A DNA stretch of 64,000 nucleotides from Silene latifolia (taxonomy: Eukaryota; Streptophyta; Magnoliopsida; Caryophyllales; Caryophyllaceae), in NCBI RefSeq assembly GCF_048544455.1, contig NC_133534.1, forward strand, positions 39,246,217 through 39,310,216, written 5' to 3'. Under the pieces are notes generated by a model. That model was not told the origin of the DNA and did no database searches. It worked only from the letters and a program-made list of their open reading frames with translations. Shown here in pieces: positions 1 to 12,778 of the stretch. How positions within the stretch are numbered: position 1 is the first letter of the stretch; the number at the start of each line of letters is the position of its first letter. The translations under genes were made by a program, and so were the position numbers.

Positions 1-346
1 ATTCCCTAGACAAAGTAAACTACTCTTGCATAATGTAAACTAAATTAATGACAAATGATAAAGTAAACATGACAACTAACTAATAATGGAAATGACAAAG
101 GAAATAACAAAACAATACAAGAAATAGAATTACCTCAACAAAGGAAATGAACTTGGAAATGAAGAACAAGATAGAACAAATGAGAATGACTTGTAAATGA
201 ACTTGGAATATAAATTGAAATGCTTAAAGAAATGTTTGTAACAAGTAAAGGAATGCTTAAAGAAAATCTAATCTAAACTACATTTTATTCTGAAAACTAA
301 GACTAAAGCGTATGGAAAAATGTGTGGAATTGTATGGATACAACAC

Positions 347-358
347 CCTTTATATAGG
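347..358 (-). promoter_or_regulatory. Probable LTR TATA box
   Basis: CCTATATAAAGG on the minus strand. It is almost the same as the TATA region of the LTR family at 7319 and 37084, and it lies about 50 bases downstream of a CGATCG dyad. Confidence 0.5.
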
Positions 359-399
359 ACCAAGGGGAGTAACGGAAATAAAGTAAAAGGGGCTAACCT

Positions 400-425
400 C
401 GATCGGGGACACCACACCCCGATCG
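400..425. repeat. Perfect 9-bp inverted repeat (CGATCGGGG ... CCCCGATCG)
   Basis: Arms 400-408 and 417-425 are perfect reverse complements around an 8-base loop. The dyad lies just upstream of the minus-strand TATA box of the left-edge LTR. Confidence 0.7.
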
Positions 426-862
426 GGGTCGTGATGTTTTATGATTTTCTCTTAAATCCGTCTTTAATTGCATGAGGAATCCAATGTGAGTTATTAATCC
501 ATCTTTAATCCTCCGGTTAATTACACAATGAGCATCCTAAGAGCATCCTAAATTTGGCATTATCCACATGAACTTGGACTTCTTTTTTGGGCTTTATTTT
601 GTATGATCATTTTGCATATCAACCCAAGCTTCATACTTCTTACTCGGGCTTGGAAATTACCAAAATACCCTTCCGAGGTCATGTGCTTGCTACTTTGTCG
701 GGAAAAAGCTACTAAAAGCTTAGTTTCCCACAAAACACAATGAAACAAGCAAACACAACTACAACATGGAATTAGCTCACAAACACATTAATAGAAGTGC
801 GATAATCAAATAAACCGAGCTAAAATAGGGGGTTAAAGTATATATAAAATGGACTTATCACA

Positions 863-3800
863 CGACTTTGTGTCGTCTCCATATGTTGACTTCTTGTTTA
901 TCTCTATGTTCACCTATGTTTCTGTTCACACCCTAAAGAGCTTCACCTGTTAAAATAAAAAATTGCTTTCAGTCGACGTTGTTCAATTTTTTAATTTTTT
1001 TTCTTGCCTTTTAGTAATTGTGATGTTGATGAGGTACCCATATTGAAAATAAGATTGATATATGATGTACCCAAATTGGAACCATGCAAATGTGAGGCAC
1101 CCAAAATGGAACCAAGTCTAAATCTTGGGTACCGAAAATGGGATTACACATACCTCAGGCACCCTAGGGCACCCGAATTGCAAATTATCCAAGAAAATAA
1201 ATCCTAATTTGATAATGTCATTATATCAAGTATGTTGTTTGTAGTATATGCAAACTAACGAACCGCACAAATACCACGCAAGATAAAAATTCCAACCAGT
1301 TTTTTCATACGATTTTAATATAAAATGGTGAAACATACCTTACAATTGGTGTACACATGAAATTCTCACTTAACTTTTTACGTATCTTTTCATGAAACCA
1401 TTATCCTAGCCTTTTAGAAACCCGTATACCGATCCCATTATTAGTTCCATAAACCTTTAACATTGTCGTTTTACACACCGATTTTGATCATTTAAAAAAC
1501 AATTCTTGAAGGTTGTTGGTTCTTAGGGATTAAGCAACAATGTCGGAAATCGTAGCGGGACAATCAAACAGAATATAAATTATATCTCCTGGACATATGG
1601 TAGAATGATACACGAAATGCTTTCCTACAAGAATTGTTCATCCTTATTACATGCCCTGGGTTTCACGAAAACTGTACAATTTCCCTCTCCTTATGGCACC
1701 AAAAGAAGAGATCGACTACTAATGTATGAAATATTAATATACAATAACAATTAAAGATGGTGAAATCCATTGATGTAGTTTCAATGGAGTTAAATTGATA
1801 ATGATCAAGTACGTTTTTTTCTTTTCTTTTGTTATATTTTATGATTCACAATCCACTATAATCTTATATAGTAGTTAAATATGATAATTCCAAAACAAAA
1901 CAAAAGGAACAAAACAAAGAGGAACGAAACCAAGACAAACAAAACCAAGAGGAACGAAATAATTACCAAATTAGGTGACTTGATCCTTTTACTAAACCGC
2001 AAACTCGGAAATTACTTGCGCGAGTGTGCACTCTCCACCCCATACCCAAGATATAGTGTTTTCGAATTCACCCATCTATGAACCAGACTGACAACATTAA
2101 GTAGGCGACGATTTCACTTAAATAACCAACATGAAGAAGGTGTACATTACATTGTATTGCACTGTTTCAACCTTCGTTATAAGACAAATTGTCGAGGTTG
2201 AGTTTGAATCCCAGCGGTTATACAAAAAGAATCCACACGTAATAAGCAACATCAAATACGTACATTTCCGAGGCGTAGCCGCAAGTTAACTGAAAACATT
2301 ATAAAAACAAACAACAATGTAATTTAAATAGAGCATTTAAAATTTATATATAGACATAACACAAACACGAATATACAATGGAATTCAGATCCCTCCAAAT
2401 TTCCAAAAATGTAATAACGAACGATAATCAAAAGGGTATATCATTTCCTTAACAATGTTTGCTAGCCACTCATCTTGTAACCTCCAGCATATAACACCGA
2501 CATGCCACGTGTCATTTATAAAAATGAATGCCAAAGTCCGTGGGGGACTAGCCTTAGTGTCCTCCGAGCCATATTACAATGTAGTAACGTATGTACAATA
2601 TAAAACAAATCAGTTTATCAAACATAAAACATAGGCAACACAAATAAATCACGTGATAATGTAATGGAAACAACCAAAACGTATCCCACTTTACTACGAC
2701 AAAAAATGACATCGTAGTAAAATAAGCAGAGGGAAAACCCATGACCAAAGACGACATAGCGGACCGTTCCCAACATACTAATATCAGTCAACCATAATAA
2801 GCAACCAACGATCTCCTGGTAAGGTTACAGTTATATTACGTCCTTAGCTTAAGCCGATATTGAACCTTTGGAGGATCGTTGCCAACTCTTGAGATAAAAC
2901 CCAGATACCCGATTTAACAATCGCGATACAACACCTCAAACCCAAGATCCGAATGAACAGCACATACAACCATAACAAGGTCAAGTAACCTCGTACCAAC
3001 GCTCAACACATACAACCATTCCAAGGTCCAAATACGAGACAATTGTGACAAATGGGGGTTGATTAGCACTAGAATGACACTCACATATAGATCCAATTTA
3101 GTTACATAACAAACATAGACTAACCATACAACCTATGGACGAAAACAACCACGCAATATGCAAATGAGAACAAACACGAATAAATATGAACTTACCACAG
3201 AAACATAACAGAGTTGATTCCCGGTTGGGACCACCCTGTATTGGTCGAGCAATCCATCTTGCATCTCGTACTTGTTCCAACACAATTAAAGTAAATATAC
3301 ATTTCGTAATGCTTACCGTCTCAACTGCAACAAAGTATAAATATAGCAAGGCAAATCTACAAGCAATATATCACTCTCGTTTATCAAAATCAATAAGTAA
3401 ATGCCTCCAAAACGATCCCTACATGTCGTTGTCACCGTCTCAAACTATACAACACGCTAACTAGCATCCCAAACGGTCCTTACATGTCAGTATATATCGT
3501 CTCAACTATACCACACACTAGCTTGCATCCGAAAACAATATGTATTATGTTAGTATACACCAACAGTCCAACGCAAAACACTATCTGGAATAAAGAGCTA
3601 AATCAAAATTATTTCGGATACGCGCTAGAAAGAGCAAAACTAGCTGTAAGTTAGTTTGTTAATGGGTAACCTACTTACCCGTTGGTGGTGATTCAGTACC
3701 GTTGCCTCGATGTCGTAATTGCTTGTTTTTAGGATGTAATTAGTGTAGCTGTGTAGGTCGTGCATTATTGGGGTATGTCTTCTTTGTTGAACGAACATGT

Positions 3801-5450
3801 TTGCTGGTAATTATAGGCCCCATTGGTTATATGTATGTTTGGTGAGTGTCAGTTGGTCAGTTGGTCTAAAATTATTTTGTTTTTATTTTCAGGTTTTGCT
3901 TCTTCTTTTAGCGGTGACCACCACTACTGAAGCCATTATTCCAGAGTGTGACACCTTGACTTGAGGGCTAAGACCCAAGAAGTTAGAGGTGCACAAGTGA
4001 ATCTTAGTAACCCCGTTTGTGGTTATCGGGGTCGTCCTTCTTCTATTTGTCATCTTAGGCATAGTGGTACTAGTACGCAACTATTGTTACCCAATGGCAA
4101 GTACTCGTAGAGTAGGCGCGGAGATTGAGATGACATAGTCCTCTGTTCTCGTATACTGTTTTTTCTTTGTCTATGTTTATTATTAATAGATTGTTGAAAG
4201 TAATAGAGGTTTAGACCCTTTATTTAAATATTGTTTAATAGGTGAGAATTAAAAGCAACTAATTTTGATTTGATCATTATTTGTATGTATATGTAAAACT
4301 TGAACGAGTGTTAGTTACAGGTCCCTAACACCATTTTGTAGAATCCCTAAACGGTAAAATCACTTGTAAGCTAAGAGCAATTTCTTGAACGTGCCTTAGG
4401 GACAACCCTAGATGATGACAATGATGTTATCTGATTTTCCTTTTCAAAAACATCATAATATCCAATGGCCAATATATTGTGGCAATACATATATTATAAA
4501 TATATTGTAGCAGTATTATATATGAAGAACGATTTTTTTCCCAAGAGCCTTTTGTTCGTAGGGTATACTGCGACTACACTTATTGCACTGGTTCATATCC
4601 GATCTTTGCTACAATCATAAAGGCGCTCTAGCCTCTAATTAGAATAAACGTCATCATATCAAAGTACTCTGCTTAATAGGTTAAGCATATGAATAAATAA
4701 TCATGGAATTAATTAGGCATTGGTCGTACCAAAGTCCAAGAATGAAGAATGTGATTCAATGTTCAAGAGAGGAATTTTCTATGGGAAGCTGAAGCCAGCA
4801 TATAATTGTATTTCATATTTGGAAGACTTTGACATGAATAAAATTATGCATTCTTGATTTAAATTTCGCAATCATAGTAAAAAGAGTTAAACAATTGCTA
4901 ATATTTATTACCTATTACAAGTTAAGTAGTACAAAGTATACTAGTATGCTGTGTACTACTTAGCTAGAGAACTATACGCCACAGTGACAAACACTTACAC
5001 TAAAACTCTATAAAGATTCATTTTCTTGATTATTTAAACAAGGAGTCAGTTTTCATATGTATTAACTAGAAAGTATTGTTCTAGAAAAGCATTTCTAACA
5101 CACATTGTGGCAGCCATCTCAATTTTTAGAGATACGAATCTACAATCCGATTATGTCCACCTCAACTTGAGGTCCCAAATGGATCGAGTTGTCAAATAAC
5201 ACCACCAGTGATGACAACCGCAACTATGGTCTCCATAACCACCCACTACTAGAGTGACCACCGTGGTCACCACTGTTGCCGCTTGGATCTTGTATCTGGT
5301 GGGTGGGATAACCTCTTTCCAGTCATTCGGAACGGAGACCATCACGAGAGTAAGTGGCAGAAGATGTATAACAACGTAACCAAACCTCCTACTTTTTCCA
5401 CTTTAAGTAGTGTTTAGTTCGATTTGGGGAGGTTTGGCCATGAGTAACAT
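863..5450. other. 4.6 kb with no recognisable gene
   Basis: AT-rich DNA without long ORFs. It shows neither LTR-element signatures nor a domain I can name, so it may be the only non-repetitive part of the window. An imperfect array of roughly 30-35 base units, each carrying a version of GTACCCAAAATGG, runs from about 1030 to 1185. Short open stretches (2131-2289, 4001-4138) look slightly protein-like but lack support. A short AT-rich duplication (ATATATTGTGGCA / ATATATTGTAGCA) sits near 4470-4520. Confidence 0.4.
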
Positions 5451-7021
5451 TAGCTAATTAGAATTAGCTTCCTCACCATTATAATACATGCATCATTCTT
5501 AGCTTAGTCAATCATATAGCTTAGACATTGCATTTGTAATATATTCCATTAGTCGCATTTAGATTAGCTCATATTTAACTCATGCATTCCATTTAGATCA
5601 TGCATTACACTTTTTATTTGCATTGTTATTTCATTACCTATATTTCAAAAATCGAAAAACAAGTTTTTCATTTCTTAACTATTAGAAAAACCAAAAACAT
5701 GTTTCACTTTTATCAAAAAAATTTTAAAATTTTAAAACAAGTGATTTACGTTTCAAAAAACAAAAATTACAAAAATATGTTCTTTCATTTCAATAGAACT
5801 ATTTCAAAAACACCAAAAATGTGTCTTTTCTTCCTTTTCCTTATCTTTATATTGTACATTGAGGACAATGTCCAAAAAAAAGATGGAGATGAGAATTTAT
5901 ATTCAGCATATAAAAATAAAAAAAATAATTTTTTTTTGAAAAATATGTTCTTTAGTATTGCACTTAATTTCATAAAAATAAAAAAAATCCCAAAAAATTT
6001 GAATATTTCCTAAAGCCAAAAACATATTATTTACTTTAGTAGTGTAGAACTGTATATACTTGTAAGTAGCCCCTGCCTCAACCAAAAATCCGGTTTTGGC
6101 TCATTCTTCCCATGTTTTGGACCATGTTATGCATGATTTACCATGTTATAGTCATGAAACATATGAAAAACATGATAGAAGAAGATTTTTACACCCTCAT
6201 ACTTACATGCTAGGCTTGTGGCGAGAAACCGACGAAAGTGAATCAACTTGTTTGGCCGGAAAACTCGGTTTAAAAACCGATTTAGTATGTAAAAGAGTGT
6301 TTTGTTAAGTTTAGTGATGGTGTAATGGTCGGTCAAGTGATTTAATGCACGATGACGGTACCAAACAATGTGTAAGACTTGTGTTTACGTTCGGTAGGTC
6401 GTAAACACGTGTCGAATTGTGACTTAAGAAGTCGAGTCTAGAATTTTAAGGGAGAAAAGAGGGGGCGGACACTCGCGTAACTCTCAAATTTTGGCATTTG
6501 AGAGGTATTTATAGAAAAATGAGTGGTTGTGTGTGTTTTGAGCGACATGGCCGCATGGGCTGCTCAAAGAAGCGCGAGCCATCTCGCACGTCTTCGAGGT
6601 GTCTTGTCGCTATCACACAAGTGCAATCATGATTTGTTCTATCCTAGGATTTGGAAGAACTTGATTTGTACTTGACCATTTTGGATTCCGGGAAATCTTA
6701 ACATGGAAGCATTTGAATGGTTTATTTTTTGTGTTTGACTCGGTTTGACTCGTTGTTAGAGTCGGGATTTGAATTTTGAGTCGGTTTTTTTGTCCGGTGT
6801 CGGTTTTGACTCTAATTAGTGTCATTGCGACCCCGTCGTCATGCATTAAACACTCCAGGTACTTTTGAAAAGTTTTGAAATATTTTGTTTTTGAAATCGT
6901 TTTAAGTTTTCCGACGTATAGTTGTACACAAACTGTCGATCAAACGCTGCGATTCCTAAGCATGTTGTAGTCCGGTAATCATCGGGTGTTTGTTAGAGAC
7001 TCAATAGATACTGGGTATCTA
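5451..7021 (+). mobile_element. Decayed LTR-retrotransposon 3' region and probable LTR end
   Basis: The stretch holds ATTGAGGACAATGT at about 5860-5873, a phrase like those downstream of pol in Athila/Tat-type gypsy elements. It also has A-rich noncoding DNA and an LTR-like segment with a TATA-like TATTTATAGA near 6508, and ends GATACTGGGTATCTACA at 7021. The end resembles the GGGTATCTACA end at 9340, which suggests a shared LTR terminus. TTTAATGCA(C/T)GA(T/C)GACGG occurs in inverted orientation near 6340 and 6848. No coding domain or target duplication is visible. Class is inferred only from noncoding features. Confidence 0.35.
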
Positions 7022-8233
7022 CAAGTGCCAGTTGACTCAATCGAGATGTTTGGCTGGCTAAGTTGCTCGATCGAGAGCTTTTGGATGGTAAGAAGACCTC
7101 AATCGAACCTCTGCTGTGTTCGATCGAGAGGTGGCATTTGGTGTTCCTCGATCGAGTAGTTTGTGTACTTGATCGAGAGGTTTTGCTGAGGAGTTGTTCG
7201 ATCGAGAAGAATCAAAATCCTCGATCGAACACTTTGCTATCTGAACGCGGGTTTTTCCTCGCGTGAACTTATTTATTTTATTATCTTAAGTTACGTGTTT
7301 AGGAATAAATATCTTTCCTATATAAAGGAGAGAGGTAATTAGGTTTAGGTTATCTGATCTTTACCTAAAACATTCAGTTTACAGAAAACTTAGAATTAAT
7401 TCCGTTCGTACTTTGCTTTGCTTTCATTTGCCGGATCTCAACTTTTGTAATTTCTTTACTTCCTCTTATTCAATTTAATTCCTTTGCAACAATTAATTCT
7501 TGTCCTTTAATTTTTGTTATTTATTAATATTGTTATTTGATTTATGCGATTTCTCTTTAATCATCTCTATACCATGTATAGCATAGTTTATTCAATCGTT
7601 GTTATTTTATTTATCGTCATGCGTAGCTAATTTCTCTAATGCTAGGATTAGGGGAGCCATGATAGTAAAACAATGATGCGATAATTAGTTTAGGAGGTTT
7701 TTAATGTGAGAATTGTTTTATAACAATATAACAGTAATTATTGGGTTGAATGCATTCAACTGAATTAATTAAACTGGTTAAATTCAGACCTAGATCGGAA
7801 GATTGGAATGAACAGACCTGTTATGAACAATAGACTACTCTAATCAGAGCGGAAGCTATTTAGGAAGAATCTAGGGCGGATAGCGGACCGGAAGGACCTT
7901 TCCACTACCCTTCTCACATCAGACCGACTGACCTTACCTTTAGCTGATTTGTGTAATATCATGGTGAACCGACATACTGGCATCTTTCTCTCTATTTGAT
8001 CTCAATCCTTTTCACTCTTACTATTTTAATTGTTATTTCTTTTGTTGTTTTTATTTCAGTTCATTAGTTTAGTCAAACAAAACAAATCAAAACCCCCCAC
8101 TTTGTGACCTTAGATAGACTGATAACAAGTAGATAGTGACCGCCTCCCTGTGGAGTACGATACCCAACTTACCTCTGCTATATTAGTTAGAGCTGGTTGG
8201 TTTATTTTTGATAGGGTTGCAACAGCCGTGTCA
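7022..8233 (+). mobile_element. 5'-truncated LTR of the CGATCGAG-rich family (copy A)
   Basis: Collinear with the complete solo LTRs at 36514-38011 and, inverted, 33807-35422, down to the shared end CAGCCGTGTCA at 8233. The 5' third of the LTR is missing: homology starts at about the point corresponding to 36785. It keeps a cluster of about eight (T/C)(C/A)GATCGA(G/A) motifs (7035-7230), a TATA box at 7319-7328 and the conserved block around GGATTAGGGGAGCCATGATA. The left junction abuts the TATCTACA terminus at 7021, so either a later insertion or a deletion removed the rest. No target duplication can be assigned. Confidence 0.75.
7319..7328 (+). promoter_or_regulatory. LTR TATA box (copy A)
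   Basis: TATATAAAGG followed by AGAGAGG. It lies at the position matching the TATA box of the intact copy at 37084, about 90 bases downstream of the CGATCGAG cluster. Confidence 0.6.
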
Positions 8234-9340
8234 TCTATGTATTGTTATGAGTTTGTATTATTTTATATGGCATATAGTTGGTAGTTACATTTGCATAAGA
8301 TTACTTATATGTAGGTTGCATCATGACATGCAGTTGCATTAGGAATAAACATTTTGGAAAATGCCTAATTGGGAATTATGACAAGGATAAATAGGCCATT
8401 ATAGATACTTTTTTTACTTCAGAGTTTGTTTATTAGAATAGTTTTAAAACACCCTAAGTTGTGTCATACTAGTATCGTTTGACCTATGCACTAATGTTGA
8501 GTCCAAAGTACCTTGTGGTGTGATAGTACCTTGGCTACCGTTTATTCCAAGGTGACTTCCGAAGCAATGCAATCGTCCTACCAATTTCTACCATCTTTAT
8601 CATTTTACCAAAGGGAATGGGAAATACAATTTTCAAATTGAGTTCAAATGCCAAATGAAAGTTAAGAAGTTTGTAATTTTGTTAAATCATCTTAGTCCTA
8701 AACTTAGGAGTGTAAATGAGGCTTCTATCCATTTCTAAAGTACCCTTATTACATATGGGGTCGCTCTCAATGTCACTTCGGTGAGAATTTGCATATTGGT
8801 GATCACTGTCGCATTCCTTTGCCAATAGACAACTACCCAAGTGTCAAATGCCAAATATCATTAAAATTTCGCAAGAAATGTGCTTAATTTCAAATGCTAC
8901 AGAGAGGGGAAAATAACCCAAAGTAAACTACCTATGTGAAACTCAACATCTTGATTCTCTTATCCATAGATGGTCTTATTCTTTGTTGCATTGTTGAGAA
9001 AGGACGACCCTTCCTCTTGTCTAGGCAAGAGGGGGAATTCCGCGATCCTCTAGTGTCTTCTAACACCATAGGTACCCCGCTCTTGACTAAAACATTTAGT
9101 AATTGAGGACGAAAGTAGCCTAACTTAACACCATTCAAATAAAATGAATTCACTTTAATAAAACATTAATTTAAATATCATTTAAAGTAATAAAATACTT
9201 TATCGACAATGCCCATTCTTCATCGACGACGAGCTCCAAATAATGACAGTGCCAAATAGTGAATACATGTCGTCCTATCATCATCGAGTGTTTGTCGGGT
9301 TTTCTATAAATTCCAATATCGATAGATAAGGGTATCTACA
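8234..9340 (+). other. Gene-free DNA, probably a decayed gypsy-type LTR
   Basis: No coding potential. The segment ends GGGTATCTACA at 9340 and is followed directly by GAGCCCCCAAATT, a phrase that recurs in the leader region near 43840 and 43890 (GAGCCCCCAGTT). This fits an LTR ending at 9340 followed by an internal leader. The left border, primer binding site and partner LTR were not found, so the reading is tentative. Confidence 0.35.
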
Positions 9341-9781
9341 GAGCCCCCAAATTTACTGAGGATTGGACAAGGCGAAAGTCAAAGTATACCCCAAGTCTTC
9401 TGATCTGAGGATTCTGCGGGTCGTTTATACTCCATTAGACTTGCGTATATAAGCTCGCCAGCCATAAGTAAAGATCATACCTGAAACAACGGTTCTGGAT
9501 GTCTTAACTTTCGTAAAGAAGATCCCAAATGATTTCGGCATAAGAACTAGACTGGTGTGAGATCCCTAAATGAGAATTGCCAACGGTCATGAGAGCCAGG
9601 ACATGGGAATCCCAAGTATGAGAACTTCAAGGTGGTGCAAAAATCTCAGATTTCAGAATCTAAAACTTCAGCATGGCGCGAGAGCCCGGATAATAGAATC
9701 CCAAACTTCATGATGGTATATGGACCCGTATATAGGAATCCAAATCTTCATAAATAGTGTGGGAACCCGGACATGGGAGTC
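9341..9781 (+). repeat. Leader with degenerate tandem array around the copia insertion, left half
   Basis: Noncoding DNA. From about 9540 onward it holds several degenerate units of roughly 45 bases built on GGGAACCCGGACATGGGAGTC and an AACTTCATAA stretch. The array stops at 9781 and resumes at 42069, so one array was split by the copia element. The last five bases (9777-9781, GAGTC) are the left target duplication and match 42069-42073. Confidence 0.75.
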
Positions 9782-11321
9782 TTAAGAGTATATCAATCCG
9801 AAATACCCAAGAGAGAGAGAGGGGGGGGGGGGGTGAATTGAGTATAAAAATTTTAACCCACTTTTTCGAATGTCCTTATGAGTGTGAATTAATAATTAAT
9901 TACTTAAAGTTTATTGATTAAACTTTAACTAATTAACTAAGCAAAGTTAAAACTTAAAGAAACGAACAAAGGAAAATGAGTGACACACGTGATTTGAAGT
10001 GGTTCAGTTTCACAAGTCGAAACCTACGTCCAATATTCTCGATTAATAATTTTAGTACCTTTCTACGGATTATAAAATTATCAACCCACTCATACAACTA
10101 ACTCTAGTAGTAACTCAATTTGAGTACCGTTAAATACTCGATATTGTCTAACTTACGTTAATAAGAAAGCACTAGATCGTTCTTCTAATTTTTCACACAA
10201 TTTGAACAAGTAAGAAACAATGTAAAGTACTATTATCCAATAACGTAATCTATGAAAGTAAATAACAATATGAAGCACGACTTTTCGAAAGGATTATCAA
10301 ATTGCAAAAACAAATTAATTACTCAATAAAATGTTTACTCAATTTTGCAAAGGATCTTTTTAGTTGCGAAAAGTTGATTTAAAACAATGAATTGAAGTAC
10401 TTGTGTATATATAGTAGAGAAGAGACCTAGGGTTTTTTTACAAAACCCTAAAGGTGCCGTGCGGCCCTTATGGTTTGTTTCACAAGAAACAAATCTTATC
10501 TTCTCTTACTATGAATTAATTAATATCTCAACATAAGAAAATAAGGTAAATCTATAAGTTGTTAAGATAGGAAAGTATCTTTACAATAAATTATTCTAAA
10601 TTTGACCTAATAGATTACTTGTGTAAGGGTATACGACGAAGTGGACGACGGCTCATAAGCCTACCGTCTAAATTCGAAACCCTAGAGGAAATATTAATAC
10701 ATGAATTAGGGTTTTGATCTAGATATATTTGAGAACCCTAGATAGCATGACAACTCATAAGTTGTTTTACTAATCAATAGGATATTCATATATCTATCAA
10801 ACCCGTATCTCTTTTCTAATATACATACACATATTTTCGAAAAATATATTTAAAGACTTGAACTTCGAAAATCGATTTTAAAACCCTAAAATCGTGACTT
10901 CATATTGCAACCTAAAGTTATAGGTCAATTGACTATAATATTAAGCTTGGTAAGTAAAGTTATAGGTGAAATAGCTATAACTTTACCTTCTCAATATTAC
11001 TTTCATAAATACTGTTAATGGACGATGTCCTATACTAGCTAATCTTTCTGTAGATCTTTAGTATAAGGGTCATCTCTTCATCTTGATCATAAGCTCTTCA
11101 TTTTGAGCTTCTTAAAGACTTGATCATAACTTTTGCTTGAGTAATCATTGTAGTCAACAATGCTTTTGAGAATCTTAAATGTTATAGCTCAAGTAGCTTT
11201 AACATTACCTTAACGATGCTTCACAAATCTTCAATGATATAGCCATGAATGCTATAACATCGCTTGCTTATATTGTAATCTTTATTAAATCTAACAAAGA
11301 CTAAACAAACGATTACGAGTA
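9782..11321 (-). repeat. 3' LTR of the Sirevirus-type element (first ~43 bp missing)
   Basis: Collinear with 40503-42068, including the poly-G run near its plus-strand start (9820-9833) and four GTTATAG-N9-CTATAAC dyads (10918, 10959, 11181, 11236). Homology stops at GATTACGAGTA (11321). The 43 bases that should follow, equivalent to 42026-42068, are replaced by a (TA)n microsatellite. These are the first bases of the LTR in element orientation, so the nested chain arrived with a loss of the LTR start and adjoining PPT. Confidence 0.88.
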
Positions 11322-11324
11322 ACA

Positions 11325-11348
11325 GATATATATATATATATATATGTG

Positions 11349-11428
<80 letters not shown>
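11325..11428. repeat. (TA)n(GA)n microsatellite M1
   Basis: About 38 bases of TA repeat with one TGTG interruption, followed by about 66 bases of GA repeat with an AAAA interruption. It lies between the truncated copia LTR and the inverted-repeat end at 11429. Minus-strand frames through it encode only Ser-Leu and Tyr-Ile runs and are not genes. Confidence 0.95.
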
Positions 11429-11431
<3 letters not shown>

Positions 11432-12778
11432 GTTCTAATAAGTCCCTTATATCTTTTGAGTCCCTTAGTCCTTTTAAGGGCCTTTGGATGAAGGGGATGG
11501 AGGGTTGAGATTTCATCTCATTGAAGGGTCACAAATGAACCTCACTAATATTCCTCCCTAATCATTCATAACTCCTCCTAATTCAATCCATTTTCTTTAC
11601 CCACCCCTCATCCCTCACTAATCATTCACTTTTCATACCTCTCATTTCCTCTCATTCTCTCCCAATAATAAAACCAAAACAAAAAAAAACCAAAAACCTA
11701 AAAAAACCCCAAAAACCTAAAAACCAAAATCTAAACAAATTCAAAAAAAAAAAAAGCTGTGTTTACCATCCTACATCTTCACCGCCGTCTTCTTCCTCCC
11801 ATCGGCAACAACCTCACCACCCCCACCACCTCCTGCCACTGACCATCCCTTCCTCCCTCATCACCGCCACACACCATCACCATCTCTTTCCTCCTGCCAT
11901 CGACCCCACGCACCACCTACTCCCTACGCCTCCATTTACTCTTCTCCTCTTCTTCAGATCTGTCATCACCACCAACATCGTCCTTACCACCCACCACCCA
12001 CCACCTCACAACCTGGCAACCACCTCCTCACCATAAACCTGACACCTTCAACCAACCCCACGCACCACCACCACTCCCTCATCAACGCACAACCCACCGC
12101 ACCCACCATCTCTAACCATCATCGTCCTCTTTCTCCTCTCGTCTGAGATCTCATACCATCATCATTTTGCCTTGATTTTTCTGGTTTTTTTTTTGCTTTT
12201 TGTTTGTTGGATCTCAGACCATCATCGTCTTTTTGTTTCGTTGGATCTCAGACCATACAAAAAAAATCATAAAACTCTAATTTTTTTTTCTTTTTGTTTG
12301 TTGGATCTCAGACCATACAGATTGACTAAAGTTGTTTTTTTTTTTTTTTTTTTAAAAAACCGTCTTGTTATTTGTCTTTTTTGTTAATGTTGTTTGTTTT
12401 TTTTTTTTTTTAAAAAAAACCGTCTTGTTGTTTGTTTTTCCTCACTCATTTTCCTCAGATCTACTTTTGAATTTTTTTTTTCAGTTTCGTCTTTTAATTT
12501 ATTGTTGTTGGTAATTTTTAGATCTCGATTTTTTTATCGTCTTTCTTTTATATTTAAGTCGTGTGGATGGTGACGATGTTCGTGGTGGTGATGTGGTGTT
12601 GTTGTCTGTTGTTTGGTGTTTTGTTAGGTTATACGGACTATATTTTTTCAGATTTGGTATTTAAAATCTCGTCTTATTATTATATTGTCTTGTTTATATT
12701 TTACAAATCTCGCCTTGTTAATATCCGTCTTGTTATATATATTTGCCAATTTTCGTATTTAAAATTTTGTCTTGGTAT

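Larger units (their letters stand above)
1..862 (-). mobile_element. Partial LTR at left window edge (5' end at 862)
   Basis: Read on the minus strand, the sequence begins TGTGATAAGTCCATTTTATA at 862 and runs left out of the window. It has the usual TG start and a plant LTR layout: a TATA box (CCTATATAAAGG, 347-358) about 500 bases in, preceded by a GATCG-rich dyad at 400-425. The opening resembles the start of the LTRs at 33807-35422 and 36514-38011 (TG, then ...CATTT...ATATAG), but overall they differ. The element body must lie left of the window, so neither class nor target duplication can be checked. The 62-codon open frame inside (560-748) has no recognisable domain and is treated as chance. 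Confidence 0.5.

Noticed and set aside
2131..2289. 52-residue open frame ending VISNIKYVHFRGVAAS, faintly like a polygalacturonase repeat
   Set aside because: Only a short segment resembles the family, there is no catalytic motif and no neighbouring exon. Chance is as likely.
7063..7266. 67-codon frame in the CGATCGAG cluster
   Set aside because: It comes from the repeated motif and is not conserved as a frame in the two other LTR copies.
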